A stretch of 64,000 nucleotides of DNA from the NCBI GenBank assembly GCA_963576725.1, contig OY755239.1, positions 56,259,640 through 56,323,639 on the forward strand. The letters are read 5' to 3'. Positions 41,513 through 52,703 of this stretch are shown in pieces. How positions within the stretch are numbered: position 1 is the stretch's first letter; every line of letters starts with the position of its first letter. The notes under the pieces are model-generated. The model was not told the DNA's origin and searched no databases. It saw only the letters and a program-made list of their open reading frames with translations. The position numbers and the translations under genes were made by a program. The stretch is from Azorinus chamasolen. Its lineage: Eukaryota > Mollusca > Bivalvia > Cardiida > Solecurtidae.

Positions 41513-41745
41513 TTAACACCTTCCCTCATATTAACACCTTTTCACGCAGTTGCAAACAGAATAGCTCCTACATGAGCCGTCTGATCTGGGTCTGCTCTGT
41601 TTGCTACTGGAATTTGACAGATCTGTTTCTTGACTTTCTAAAATGGCTACAATGTCCCACCTTCCATATTTCAGTATAACTAGTTTGTCCATAAATATTA
41701 AGAGGTGTCGAAAAATGGAATAAACTAGAACATGGGAAGGGTTAA
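41513..41745 (-). mobile_element. PC element, left arm deleted
   Basis: TTAACACCTTCCCTCATATT to CATGGGAAGGGTTAA. Left arm reduced to GCAAACAGAATAGCTCC, mirror GCCGTCTGATCTGGGTCTG intact. Confidence 0.78.
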
Positions 41746-41875
41746 TCTATCGATCTGATTACAGATCCAGAAACTATGTTTACCAACATCCTATTACAGC
41801 TCATTACCCCCTATCACAGCTCATTTACACCAAGACAATCTACGACAAGAGACCAATCTACAAATGATAAGCCGT

Positions 41876-42074
41876 TACAGTAGAACCCATCAAAACCCGA
41901 CGTGAAATTTAGTAATAATTTGGGAATAGGTACATGTAGCAGCTTAATACAGGGTGAAAGTCATGCAGAGAGCTCAAAGAGGAGCTTTCTGTGTGACTTT
42001 TATCCTGCATTAAGCAGCCACCAGTATTTAATTTCTGCTCTACTAGAATTCCGGTTTAGAACGTTTTCACTGTA
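41876..42074. mobile_element. PD element
   Basis: TACAGTAGAACCCATC to GGTTTAGAACGTTTTCACTGTA. Hairpin GTAGCAGCTTAATACAGGG, dyad GAGCTCAAAGAGGAGCTTTC, mirror CCTGCATTAAGCAGCCACC. Confidence 0.78.
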
Positions 42075-42254
42075 CACACATATTAAACAGTTTGTTAATA
42101 TAAAAACAGTCATTCCAATAAATCTCTCATATATATTGTAACGGAAGAAAACCTCTATTACATGCAAAAGGATCCATGAATGCCACTTCTACATGTAAGC
42201 CCTATAACTGTGTCAGAAACACGTGCTTAGCAATGTAATCCGTTTGAACCTAAT

Positions 42255-42428
42255 CTTGTCAAGCATTTCTAAACAGATTGGAACCAGATGAGGCACAATA
42301 TAACTCTGTATCTCATCAGGTTCCAAGCTGTTTAACACTCTGTCATAATCAAATTGGAAGTAAGTAAATTGGCAACTGCTAGATTAGATGTTTTGGAATC
42401 ATCATAGTTTACAGTAGTAGGGGGGTTA
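42255..42428. mobile_element. PE element, diverged
   Basis: AAACAGATTGGAACCAGATG, dyad CACAATATAACTCTGTATCTC, mirror GGTTCCAAGCTGTTTAACAC, right end GTAGGGGGGTTAA. Confidence 0.6.
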
Positions 42429-42832
42429 AAGACATCTGGTGGTTTTGCGATTAGCTCATCTCCCTTGCCCGTGGTGTCTCTTAGATATTTACATTTAGTA
42501 TGTTGATTAATATTCGCATGCAGAACAGAAACAGCGTGCTTTGAATTAAACAGAAATTATTCTTCTCCTGCATATATTCCGAATGTCAGACACTTTGTAT
42601 GCTGACAATATATCCAGACATTCGACCTACCTGGAACCAAATGTGTTATAAATATAATCACAAATACGCGAATAGCGCTCGCAATATATACCATTAAAGT
42701 CACAGCTGCTGGTGACATCTGTGACATAAACTGGGACGATTGGCACTGATTATGTTAACTCTAAAGACGTTTCCAAGTAGCATTTACGTAAGCTACAATT
42801 AGAAAAGCGCTCCAATGTTACTCGACTTCATC
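42429..42832 (-). other. Short exon-like patch plus PE remnant
   Basis: On the minus strand, after CTAAG at about 42476, a frame reads DTTGKGDELIAKPPDVFN before entering the PE element. The patch of about 50 bp is GC-richer than its surroundings, but splice borders are weak. A PE-like remnant (CAGACACTTTGTATGCTGAC) lies at about 42586-42680. Confidence 0.2.
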
Positions 42833-43076
42833 TTAACCCTTCGCTTGCTATTCACGTCAATATACCTACCTGTAAATAGTGAAGACCCAGACGAGACAGC
42901 TCCTGCTGTCTCATCAGGGTCTGTACTATTTACAAGCTGATTGTGCAATCAGTGCACTCCACAGCAGTGATTGCACAGCGATATACTTGTACACAGTGAA
43001 GATATATGTAATTATACAACAGGGCATGGGTAAAGAAAGAGACATGTATTTTAAAATTCAGCAAGAGAAGGGTTAA
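42833..43076 (+). mobile_element. PB element with shortened dyad
   Basis: TTAACCCTTCGCTTGCTATT to AGCAAGAGAAGGGTTAA. The apex reads GACAGCTCCTGCTGTC, having lost CAGGAG. Confidence 0.88.
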
Positions 43077-43228
43077 CTTTTACTTGATACATTGACGCCT
43101 TGTCAGAGTCTGGTCGATTGCTAATTGGATAATATAAATCTAAGGTTTCATTTTCGTCCTTGATTGAAACATTCACTTTTAATGTGACATAACATGTCTA
43201 ACATTTCAGCTAATCACAAATGAAAAGG

Positions 43229-43330
43229 AAAGGCATGCAGGAGATGCCATACAAAAGCATACACCCACCCAGAAAAACACATGGTGTAAGCACATACACA
43301 AACTTCACATCATTTTCGTAGTCATTCTGT
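43229..43330. repeat. PO dispersed repeat, fragment
   Basis: GCATGCAGGAGATGCCATAC and following CACCCACCCAGAAAAACAC match the PO copy at 44335. Confidence 0.45.
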
Positions 43331-43794
43331 AGCTACTTTTAATTAACATTGTGTTTTGGTAAAAGGAAATAACAACTAATTTATAACCTAACTTTGGTCA
43401 CGAGAATCACGGGTCATTCGTGTTTTCGGCATTTTCAGTTGACAGTCATTTTTTAATTCTGGCATGATTTTGATATATTTTTGGAGGAATTCTATATTTT
43501 AACAGAGGTAACCATTTCTTCATTTCATCTATACTGATTCTTGTTTAACAATTTGTTTTCTTGAACGTTAATTATTTTATTAAATTGTAGAATGCCATGT
43601 AAAGATCTGGTAACTATGCTATGCATTCACCGTACCGTTGTTTTGTACAATGCCATGTAAGTTTGTTTACATATCATCAGATATATTTGACTATTTGTTT
43701 CTTTTATTTATTATATGTATGCATTTTGCTTATAATATTTCGCATTGTTTCAGAATATATACAACTAAATCTAAGTTAAAAAAAGACCTTGAAA
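43331..43794. other. No recognisable gene
   Basis: AT-rich sequence. A repeated phrase AATGCCATGTAA occurs at about 43592 and 43650. Confidence 0.4.
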
Positions 43795-44060
43795 GTATAG
43801 GACGAACCCTGTGAAACTACCACTGGGGGTTTAAACCACGGGGAATGAAGTACGAAGCGACGTTTCAAAGCCGCCACACATGCCCTTATCAGCTGCTGTT
43901 GTACATAAATTCTGAAAGTAGGAGATCCTTCGAAAGCAAAAGCAGCAATTCGACAAGAGAAATTTGCACAATTTGGGTTTTTGAGTCTGTTCATGAGCAG
44001 TTATTAAAAGTGCAACACTACTCGCACTCCTAGCATCGGTTTAGGCGGTATTCAATTTTA
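43795..44060 (-). repeat. PN element, single unit
   Basis: Reverse orientation: TCAGCTGCTGTTGTACATAA, GAGATCCTTCGAAAGCAAAA, then TTTTGAGTCTGTTCATGAG and GTGCAACACTACTCGCACTC. Only one unit is present. The AATAAA-loop hairpin is mutated. Confidence 0.55.
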
Positions 44061-44334
44061 AAGTTTTAATTATTCAGCATTACGGAGTTAAATTTACTGA
44101 AAGTACAAAGCCAATTCTAAATGCCTTGTTAACTCCAAAGTTTCCTGGTCCTCCTTAAGAATAGTTTCACATCGAATGATTATGTCACAGTTCATACACT
44201 AATGGTACTCAGATAATCGTCTAATATTAATACAAGAATTGTTACGTGTCAAAGTAACTTTTAAGTAAATCCGTATCAACAAAGATTAGGATCAGTATAG
44301 GCCAGTCTTATTTATGTTGTTCAAGAACAATCTA

Positions 44335-44640
44335 TAAAAGTACGTGTATGAGTCATGCAGGAAACACCGCATACAAAACACGCAACCATCCGAACAGCAC
44401 CACGATCAATAACAGCAAAATTAATGTACATGTATATAAAAGACACACAGAGACGCACAAAGGCATAACAAACAAACAATACGGGAAGATGGAAGTACCG
44501 CCATGGAACGGTCAATGACAAATGTCACTGAGAGATTTAAACCCGTTTAGGAGCGCCTAACCTCACACTTATTCCATCCCCACCCTAAACTACACAGTGT
44601 AAATAAACGTACGTATCCTCTCTCCGACTACATTACAACA
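44335..44640. repeat. PO dispersed repeat, longest copy
   Basis: TCATGCAGGAAACACCGCAT through ACCGCCATGGAACGGTCAAT, GACAAATGTCACTGAGAG and GCGCCTAACCTCACACTTAT. Partial matches at 43229 and 46840 show that it is interspersed. Class unknown; no terminal repeats found. Confidence 0.5.
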
Positions 44641-44762
44641 AACGCGATGGCAAATACAGTGGTAAAGTGCATGTAAAAGTTTAAGGTCAAGGAACAATCA
44701 AGAACTTTCAGGAAGTAAACAATATGTTTACGTGAACAAATACGTTTCTAAAATTATTCAAA

Positions 44763-44969
44763 TACAGTTGAACCTGTATTAAGATACCATGAAAAAGGGT
44801 ATCATCATGGGCCTGTAAGGAAGGTGATAGCTTAATACAGGTCAAAAATAATGCTGAAAGCTCAAATAGGAACGTTCCGCATTACTTTTGCCATGCGTTA
44901 AGCTACCACCTGTTTTTTAGACTCCCATGTTCAATATATAAATGGTCAAGTAAGACAGGTTCTACTGTA
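44763..44969. mobile_element. PD element, complete
   Basis: TACAGTTGAACCTGTATTAAG to GTAAGACAGGTTCTACTGTA. Dyad GAAAGCTCAAATAGGAACGTTC. Confidence 0.83.
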
Positions 44970-45121
44970 TACTGTATAATGTCCCAGAAAAAATACAAAC
45001 TATTGGTGTCAACAAATGTCTTCAAGAACTTTCCATTATTCTTATATATTCTAAGATCTTCCTTGACACCAAGAAGTATTTTGATAAATAGTAAACACGT
45101 TAACATATTAATTATGGGAAA

Positions 45122-45284
45122 GGACAAATAGAGAATATTTGGTTCCTAGCTTTGAATGAGAAATGTTATCTGGCAAGGCGGATGAATATATCAGGTGAGC
45201 CGAAGGCGAACCTGATATATTCAGAAGCCGAGCCAGATAACATTTCTCATTCAAAGCTAGGAACCGAATATTCTATTTATCCTT
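45122..45284. mobile_element. PL fold-back hairpin
   Basis: Arms of about 65-70 nt: GGTTCCTAGCTTTGAATGAG ... ATATATCAGGT, apex GAGCCGAAGGCGAA, mirror CCTGATATATTC ... CTCATTCAAAGCTAGGAACC. Nearly perfect pairing suggests recent origin or homogenised arms. Confidence 0.85.
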
Positions 45285-46050
45285 GTCACGACAGCAAAAT
45301 ATAAAATTATTTTATTATGTACCAAATGTACCACAAAATGCACCGAAAAGTATACCCGACTCTACTGGCTCTAGACTGTTGATGACGTCACTATAAAGGC
45401 GTTATTACGTCACTGGAATTCCACTGAAAAAATGCTCAAAACAAAACCGTTGCCCCGGTTGGTTATGTGAGAAAAAGAACCTGTCGCTTGATGTTTGAGA
45501 CAAGCTGATCTAAACTCGTCTAGAATAGAAATGTCAAGGCTAGCTTAATAACATTTCAATTCTAGACTCGGTTGAGATAGACGCCGACAGAATTAAAATA
45601 GAACTGACTATAGAGTCTACTAGAATACAGGATCTAGACGATTTATGAATCTTGATGTGGATTTATCTAAACACGGTAATTTCGCGACAGACAACTAGAT
45701 CTAGTCTAGATCTAGATCTACTATGTCTAAGAATATAAGTTTGAGAGAATGAAGTGAAAGATTTATTTAGTTTAACGGGTATCGATTGAAATCAATTCGC
45801 TTTGTTAAACTTTTTTTATTCAGTAGATCTAGATCTAGATCTACTAGGTAGACGTAAATTTGTGTATTCACGAAATAAGCGTCTCGGTAAAAAACTTTTT
45901 TTAAAAAAGTAGTTTCGGCTACAGGTCATGTGACAAACTGACATAGATCTATTAACATCGGTCATGTGACCTACTGACATAATAACAAAAAGTTTATCAG
46001 GCACCTTGTTATCCGTCAGGAAAATAGGCACGTGACAGGATAAACATATT
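45285..46050. mobile_element. PL element body, probable
   Basis: Contains two AGATCT palindrome clusters (CTAGATCTAGATCTACT at about 45705-45722 and AGTAGATCTAGATCTAGATC at about 45822-45841), GGTCATGTGAC repeats at about 45924 and 45959, and TTGTTATCCGTCAGG near 46006. That these belong with the hairpin is inference. Confidence 0.4.
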
Positions 46051-46120
46051 TAGGTTAACATTATATTCAAATAATTGTTTTACACAACACTGAAGTGTAT
46101 ATATTGTTTATGGGTCTGTA

Positions 46121-46195
46121 TATGTATCGTGTGTGTATATATGTGTGTAGGTGGGGTGGGGCATGTGTGTGGGTTTTTTTTGTGTGTGTGTGTTT
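46121..46195. repeat. (TG)n-rich patch
   Basis: Interrupted GTGTGT runs mixed with GGTGGGGTGGGG. Frames through it are Cys/Val-rich artefacts. Confidence 0.8.
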
Positions 46196-46839
46196 GTAAG
46201 GGGAGTGTAGGTATTTTATTTGGGTTTCTAGGCTTGTTTTGGACATTCGTGAAGCATGACCTGCCTCTCCTGCCTAACTGCTGTTCTATATTTTCTAATC
46301 TGATTGGCAATCAAACAGCTAAACATACTTTAAAAAGGAAACGTTTTGCAGTCTTGTTATCACTGTTGTTTATATTTATCAATAATACAAAACTATTGGG
46401 AAAGTGTGCAGGAACGTTTTTCCTCTGAGAAAAAAATGCGTTGCTCATGTACGGCTGCTGCCTAGAAATCATTATCTTTCGTTAAAGTAAAAAACGTTAA
46501 AACTGACAAGTAATCAATCAACTACTTCGTGGTTTAGACAACATCGAGGTAATTTGGTATTGATTACAGGAAACGTAGACAAGCCTGAATTCAATATATC
46601 AAACACGTGTGTCAGAAATCACTCATTCATGTCATATTTTCAGAAATGACAGTACTGTCTCTTTGATTCTGGTATTCAATAATGACGTATTTCATTTCCC
46701 TAGTCATGCAGTTCTTTCAGCACAGGAAAGTCGAAAAGAATTCTCATAAATTAAAACCAAATACCAGACATATAAAACATATAAAAGTTTTAATTTAAAA
46801 CGTAATGAGTAGCCCGGATGTTGAATGGAAAAATGATTA
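46196..46839. other. No recognisable gene
   Basis: A 117-codon plus-strand frame starting at 46075 owes its first third to the TG repeat. The remainder shows no domain and no splice signal. Confidence 0.4.
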
Positions 46840-46905
46840 AGTCCAGCAGGAAATGCCGCACACAAGACGCAACAACTACCAACAAACCGATATAGAAAAC
46901 AAGTG
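46840..46905. repeat. PO dispersed repeat, fragment
   Basis: AGCAGGAAATGCCGCACACA and AGACGCAACAAC match PO. Confidence 0.4.
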
Positions 46906-47049
46906 AGTTTAGTAACAGAAATACTTATAAAATCTCAAACTTCATTGACCTATTCGTCTGTTCATTTGTATAATTAACCAAGAATTTAAAGATATTTGCA
47001 AGATTTGAATCTTTGAAGCGCTGACGAGCAGCACAAATTATATCTAATT

Positions 47050-47203
47050 TCAGGGACTTCACTTTTTGTCTCAAACTCTATTTCTATATCTGAGCTTTAT
47101 TGCTTTGAAATTTCATTTATTTATCTCATTTCTTTATTTTACCAAATTATTTAACAAAAGTGGTTTGCAGACGACAGTTAGAAATTTGGCACCAAAAGGG
47201 TTA
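47050..47203 (-). mobile_element. PI element, hairpin missing
   Basis: Reverse copy of the PI left flank: AGGGACTTCACTTTTTGTCTC to GAAATTTGGCACCAAAAGGG-TTAA. It is cut at the hairpin base. The open frame across it is a by-product. Confidence 0.7.
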
Positions 47204-48498
47204 ATATTAGACAAGGGACATTTAGCTAGGCTCCTAATTCTCTGGGATCTAAGCCTCAGGTAAATGTTATTCAGATCAATGTTAGTAGAATGGGGATGAA
47301 GGTGTCGGATGCCATAATTTTTTTAACTTAATTTAGCAGAATAGTTTATTTACTACGGACATAAGGTCACGCTTATCATACTGTTAACATAATGCATGCA
47401 GATTATCACTAGAGTCGATTAAGTTAAATGGAACACTTTGAGATATAACTTATACACATTTAACCTTTCTCATGTTGTTAGGGTATATACATGTACATGT
47501 ATTTGAATTTGCAAATAGTGTAGACCCATACGAGACAGCTCCTAGAACTATATATATATATTTTAACTATTTTATTAGAAAATTCTAAAACGTCTTATCT
47601 AACTTCCTGTATTTTTTTTATTATCAATCACATTTGGTCTCTCTGATTATTTTGGGATATTTTAATTACGTGCGATTTCGTACTAAATATTATAATCACA
47701 ACTGGAGAAACTGCCAAAATGGATTGAACGGAATAAGTGATGTTCTTCTGGTGTGTGTATACCGCACCTTATGTTAGATGATCCATAAGTGGTAGGTACC
47801 TTGTGGGATTTTTATATTTACCAGCTGCAATATGCCGGTGGATAATGCAACATTAATGTTTGAAAAAAAAACTCGGTGAGTTTGCAACTTTCCTTCCAGA
47901 TACTACAATGTACGTTGTCTTGACTTTAGTACAAATGAAACAAGATTCTCAAAATTGCTTGCGAAATACTATAGCTTCCTAGTTTAAGAAAATAGACTGT
48001 TCTCAGAGAATCTCATGCAAAGCCATAATTTGTCTTTGTCAAGTTAAACGAAAGAACAAAAGTAATTTTCTATTTTGAAAAATGGTCATGTATCACAACA
48101 GCACCTAATTGGTGAACAAAGTATCAGATATCTAAATTTATTGTCAAAGCTAGACACTAACGCTTTCAAATGATATGTTTGTACAAACAAATTTGAATTC
48201 TATTGATATTGATGGTGATGCATGAAGCAGAACGAGGATGCTATTAAGTGTACAGTAATTTGATTGATATGAATAAGCTGTTGGTAATGAATACAACAAA
48301 GTCAAGAAAGCAATTGCTATGACCATGTGATAAACGGTTGTTTCTAGCAGTAGGCAGACAAATAAATACACAAACATTGCAGCAATAGTCAATTGTGATA
48401 CTCATGTAATGGTCAGAATCTTATTCCATATGTATTTACCATGCATGTAGAGTTCTGATCATACTGTAAAATTAGTGTAAAAACAGGATGTATATAAT
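47204..48498. other. No gene; one truncated TTAA-type element
   Basis: TTAACCTTTCTCATGTTG at 47460 leads to GCAAATAGTGTAGACCCATA and GAGACAGCTCCTAG, then stops at a TATATATA run near 47555. Elsewhere AT-rich. Confidence 0.45.
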
Positions 48499-48689
48499 TA
48501 CGGTAGAACCTTCTTAAGCAGTCTTTCATTTATTGAACATAGGAATATTTAAACAAACATGTGGTTGCTTAATGGAAGACAAACGTAATGCAGAAAGCTC
48601 CTATAGGACCTGCATAAACTACCATCTGTCTAACACACCCATAATTAGAACTCATTTGGGTATCCGCTTAAGGCATGTTCAACTTTATG
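48499..48689. mobile_element. PD element
   Basis: TACGGTAGAACCTTCTTAAGC, hairpin GTGGTTGCTTAATGGAAGAC, GAAAGCTCCTATAGGACC, mirror shortened to GCATAAACTACCATCTG, right end GCTTAAGGCATGTTCAAC. Confidence 0.7.
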
Positions 48690-48843
48690 TTAAACCTTAT
48701 TGTGCCAAGTGCAATATGGTTGGCATCTCATCGGCTGTTTGACACTCGGTCAGAATGCCTGACCTACTTGGACATAAGAACAATTCGATTCAGATCATAG
48801 TTGTAGCAAGCGTCATGGTTACAACAAGTTATTATCTAAACAG

Positions 48844-49260
48844 TACAGTACGTCCCCTCTAAAACGACCACTTTATGAATTAAGACAGATGTCTTTTAAA
48901 AAACAGATGGTTATATAATATAGGACGAAAGTACAGATGAACTTCGATATCTCAAACACGGATAACTCGACCATCGTGATAACTCGAAGTAAAAGTTTGT
49001 TCCTTTCAAAATCAACCATACAAAATTATTCTAAAAGCTATCACTAAGCATATCTAGAAACACATGTGACAGCTTAATGCATGTCGAACGTAATGATAAA
49101 AGCTCTTACAGAAGTTTTCAGAATTAAGCTGTTACATATTCAGATTGGATGACTCAAACCTCAGCTATCTCGAAGTTATTTTGATGATCCCTTGAAATTC
49201 GAGGAGTAGTAGCTGCAGGAACGTTCTGCATAACTTTTGTTCTGCATTAAGCTAATAAGA
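48844..49260. mobile_element. Composite of TA-type elements
   Basis: TACAGTACGTCCCCTCTAAA (PD-like left end) is interrupted by a second element with arms GAACTTCGATATCTCAAAC and CAGCTATCTCGAAGT. PD-type pieces GTGACAGCTTAATGCATG and GAATTAAGCTGTTAC lie inside, and TCTGCATTAAGCTAATAAGA follows at 49242. Confidence 0.5.
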
Positions 49261-49439
49261 CCCAGAATTCGACCTCTTTATTGTAGTTGCATCAGACGGA
49301 GTTTAAACAATATATGACTGTAATTGTAGTTGCATAACTCCTACACACACTAAAGAGTCTAAAGCAAATGTAAATACATAAAAGCGATATATTACGTATA
49401 ATAAAAAGTTTCTTTCTACTGGAATTATAATGTTTATTT

Positions 49440-49715
49440 AAGGATTACATGTAACTAGTTCCCATTGCAAACCAGCATAATGCAGTTTTATTCACATTTT
49501 CGTACAAGAAGTGAATTTACATGAAATATTTCGATTCCAAATACACGTATTGTCATCTGCAAATGTTGTCATGTGTTGCAGTTTTCGGTAGTTTAACTTA
49601 TGTTCTCCGCTTTTCTTTAAAAACATTACTACAGCAGGAAACAGTTTAGATCCCGATGCGACACCGAAATGAACCAATTTTTTGCGTAAGTAATATTTGC
49701 AGCAAAAAGGTTAAG
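49440..49715. mobile_element. PE-like element, right arm lost
   Basis: GTCATCTGCAAATGTTGTC and GCAGGAAACAGTTTAGATCCCG, then GACACCGAAATG without a mirror. End GCAGCAAAAAGGTTAA. Confidence 0.5.
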
Positions 49716-50166
49716 CAGAGTTTATTGACATTGGTTTCATTTGTACTTACACGGGTTCAACGGGATAATGGTGAAACATTACTTTGACTTTGGAGAATTA
49801 GTTATTATCTAAAACAAACTAGTCATTGACTATTATGTCTGATTTTCTTTTTCCAACAATTATAATACTAGACACTTGATGATACAAATAACGGATACTT
49901 TTTTGTTACACATTGATTTGAAAAACGCTTTTCGACCATTTCTTGAAATGACTCGGGATCACAATCAAAAGTCTACAATTATCAAAACATGCCTGAATGA
50001 TAATTCCAATTTAATACATATTCTTGTAATATCATTATAAACAGAGTTGTCATTGTTCGTATGAATTGTTTTATAAGTTTCTAAATCAGTCGTGATGTGC
50101 AGTGATATACAGTGAGTGACACATTCGTAGATGTACTATGCGAGTTTATGTGATAGTATATCATAC
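49716..50166. other. No firm gene
   Basis: On the minus strand CCCGT|GTAAGT at about 49750 is a strong donor after codons KVMFHHYPVEP, but the open stretch before it is short and no acceptor is convincing. Otherwise AT-rich. Confidence 0.3.
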
Positions 50167-50395
50167 TTAACCCATTTGCTCCCAGTGGATTCTTCCGTGT
50201 TTATATATTGGATTAGTCCACTTTTTATCTAAGGGGTGCCTGGCTTAAATTTTCACCTTCGTTTTGTTTTATATCGCAATTCCTATGAGCAAACAGTGTA
50301 GACTCTGATCAGACGCCGCATTATGCGGCGTCTGATCAGAGTCTACACTGTTTGCCTATGTCCCATATATGGGATCGTTGGTACAAATGGGTTAA
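50167..50395. mobile_element. PH palindromic element (TTAA type)
   Basis: TTAACCCATTTGCTCCCAGT to GGTACAAATGGGTTAA. Perfect hairpin GCAAACAGTGTAGACTCTGA ... GACGCCGCATTATGCGGCGTC ... TCAGAGTCTACACTGTTTGC. The only copy in the window. The unblemished arms point to a recent insertion. Confidence 0.9.
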
Positions 50396-50559
50396 TACGA
50401 ACACTCGGTAATTTCTGATAGTATTGTGTCATATTTAAGGACCAACAGTCAGATGTTGGTACTGATGATTGCCATGTTTATGTAATTACGTAGATGAACC
50501 TTGGTAATAATTTTCTCTGTTCATTTAATATAATATAAACTAAAATTGTAATGCATGTA

Positions 50560-50702
50560 ACCTGCTTAAAACGTATGCTGACTGGTAGAACATTGTAGTC
50601 TTAATAAGGAAATGGTTGTTTTATGCAAATGGCCTGAATAAGCTATCACATATCTTGAATCCATAATTAATAGTTTATAGTCGCTTAAGAAAGATCTTAA
50701 TG
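50560..50702. mobile_element. PD fragment
   Basis: GAAATGGTTGTTTTATGC, GAATAAGCTATCACATATC and GCTTAAGAAAGATCTTAATGTA. Hairpin lost. Confidence 0.5.
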
Positions 50703-50979
50703 TACAATGAAAAAGAATACAAAGCAATAGGCATATAGATTTTCTTCATTCAAATTACTATATTCGCATGCGAAAGTTAAACGTAATGGCCCCGGTATAT
50801 TTCTTATCTGTGGTTTTCATTATTCACAGTGCCCTCAAAATGAAGGTGTTATCAATATGATTATCATCATTTGATAATAAACTATCCTGTTGGTTGATAA
50901 TGTGACATGCTTATTGATCAATAAGTTCCCTGTGTCGTTGGACTACTGAGATCACGGTGAGGCATAAACCACGGTATAA

Positions 50980-51570
50980 CACTTTCCTTCATATAAACGC
51001 CTTTTCACGCAGTGTAAACAAAGCGGTTTATGCATGTAGGACGCATTGGTCTAGTGTAGCTTTTGATGGTCCCGAGGTTATAAAACGTTATGCTTTAATC
51101 TGAGATCATTCTCAAGCATCTGACTGGCCAGATTCGGAACTTGCTGAGAGTCTGACAAATCCGATACTTGAGAATGATCTCAGACTCAGAAGTTTTATAA
51201 CATTGTGTCATGGGGTGTTCAACATAGACGCTCTTACATGAGTGTTCATTACAAATTGTTTTATGAAACGAGTTTACTATGACAATATAACACGATCTTT
51301 AGCGTGTGTAATGTTCATTATAGTAAACGAATTGCATGAAAACAATTAGTAATGAACATGGATGTAAGATTCATTTTATCACACAACCCTTATAAGGTGC
51401 CATAAGTGAAACAGACAATACCTGACGGCTTTTTCGGCCATTGTTAACAGCGTTGTACAGCCGGATTTACTGCTCATTTACATAAAATGCACTAGTGCAT
51501 TTCCGTGATTTACGGCATTCTGTTTCGGCACTCTCACACGGCAAAGTATTTGATAAATATTAAGTTGGTG
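50980..51570. mobile_element. PK fold-back element, copy 2, preceded by a PC stub
   Basis: A PC-like start at about 50980-51015 (CCTTCATATAAACGCC). Then one fold-back at about 51070-51215 (CTGAGATCATTCTCAAG ... CTTGAGAATGATCTCAG) and the PK hairpin at about 51231-51371 (apex ACACGATCTTTAGCGTGTG). Then AAATGCACTAGTGCATTT and the TTTACGGCATTC tail shared with copy 1. Confidence 0.65.
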
Positions 51571-51989
51571 TAGTCTATGTGCTTACCAGAAGGCAACTAA
51601 CATGACGTGATTAGCATATTTACAGCTTGGCGATTTCTATTCATTTTTTTGTTGTTTTTTCACTTTTTGTATTTTTATTTGGTTTATTTTTGTTATTGTT
51701 TTAGGGGAAGTGGGGGCGAGGGTGGAGAGGGGTGTAGGGGCATTAGGTCGTGTCCACTGCTTTTACTAAGCTGCTATCTAAAGTGCGGCATATTAAACCC
51801 ATAGTTTGCCGCCATTGATATGTAGTTCAAACATTTCATGATTTGATATGGTCACTTTGGCTAGAGTTTGGCCATGAGTCACTGTCTCAGCAATCACCTA
51901 GTACATGGCTTGTTCATCGTGTTTATGTAAAAACGCGTGTGCTGCTGCCTTTTCAGTACTAAGCCTAGTAGCTACATTCTTCCATTTTA
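51571..51989. other. No recognisable gene
   Basis: A T-rich run followed by a G-rich patch (GGGGGCGAGGGTGGAGAGGG) at about 51711-51730. No domain. Confidence 0.4.
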
Positions 51990-52152
51990 ACCAGAGCGAC
52001 AGATAAAGGTGCGTACTCAAATACTGCAATCGTCATTTCTCCACCAAGCACTATGTTATCTTCGAGACAATTCTAAAGTGTGGTCACATCATAGGGTTTG
52101 GTGGAGAAATTAAAACAGTTATTCTTGAAAAATGTTTTAATTCACGCATCTA
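51990..52152. mobile_element. PJ element, left arm shortened
   Basis: AGATAAAGGTGCGTACTCAA, TTTCTCCACCAAGCACTATG, apex CTTCGAGACAATTCTAAAG, mirror GGGTTTGGTGGAGAAATTAA, end TTTAATTCACGCATC. Confidence 0.7.
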
Positions 52153-52273
52153 TATGTTAAATTTTAACGAAACTGTAACATATGGAGTGTGACATGCAGT
52201 AATCCCATACCTTATATGTGCTGTAGACTATACCATGGATATTCACAGATCGCTCGTCTGACTTCCAGTCCGT

Positions 52274-52518
52274 TTAACGATATACATACGCCTTCCTACG
52301 CCTTTGCAAACAAAGTAGAACCAGATCAGGCGGCTCCTATAGGAGACGTCTGATCAGGATTTGCTTTGTTTGCTTATGGAATAATATAGATTCGAGTCTA
52401 GTGTTTGCTTTGAGAAAAACTTCATAACATAACATAGATGCTATTTTAAAAAAATACTCTAATCGATATTGATGATGTCACAATTTCTTACATGAGTATT
52501 GATGGAGTAAAGGGCTAA
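52274..52518. mobile_element. PG element, complete
   Basis: Left TTAACGATATACATACGCC, core GCAAACAAAGTAGAACCAGATC, dyad GGCGGCTCCTATAGGAGACGTC, mirror GATCAGGATTTGCTTTGTTTGC, PG interior, end GAGTAAAGGGCTAA. Confidence 0.82.
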
Positions 52519-52703
52519 GCCGAGACACTTATCATATATATTGCACATACAAACTGGTCACTAAAAATAGACTTACCGAATTATTCTCGAAACTATGTAT
52601 AGTTCATGCACGCATAATATGAGTACGTAGCACGTGGATAGACAGTAGCATTAACAGGCTCGGATCGTTACGAAAATATACGGGTCTTTTCTGCCCGCCC
52701 ACC

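Noticed and set aside
46075..46428. 117-codon cysteine-rich frame
   Set aside because: The cysteine-rich part is the TG repeat; the remainder has no domain or splice support.
52591..52680. Minus-strand frame EPVNATVYPRATYSYYACMNYT as an exon
   Set aside because: No acceptor with a pyrimidine tract, and the nearby donor-like GTAAGT falls in a different frame past the stop.
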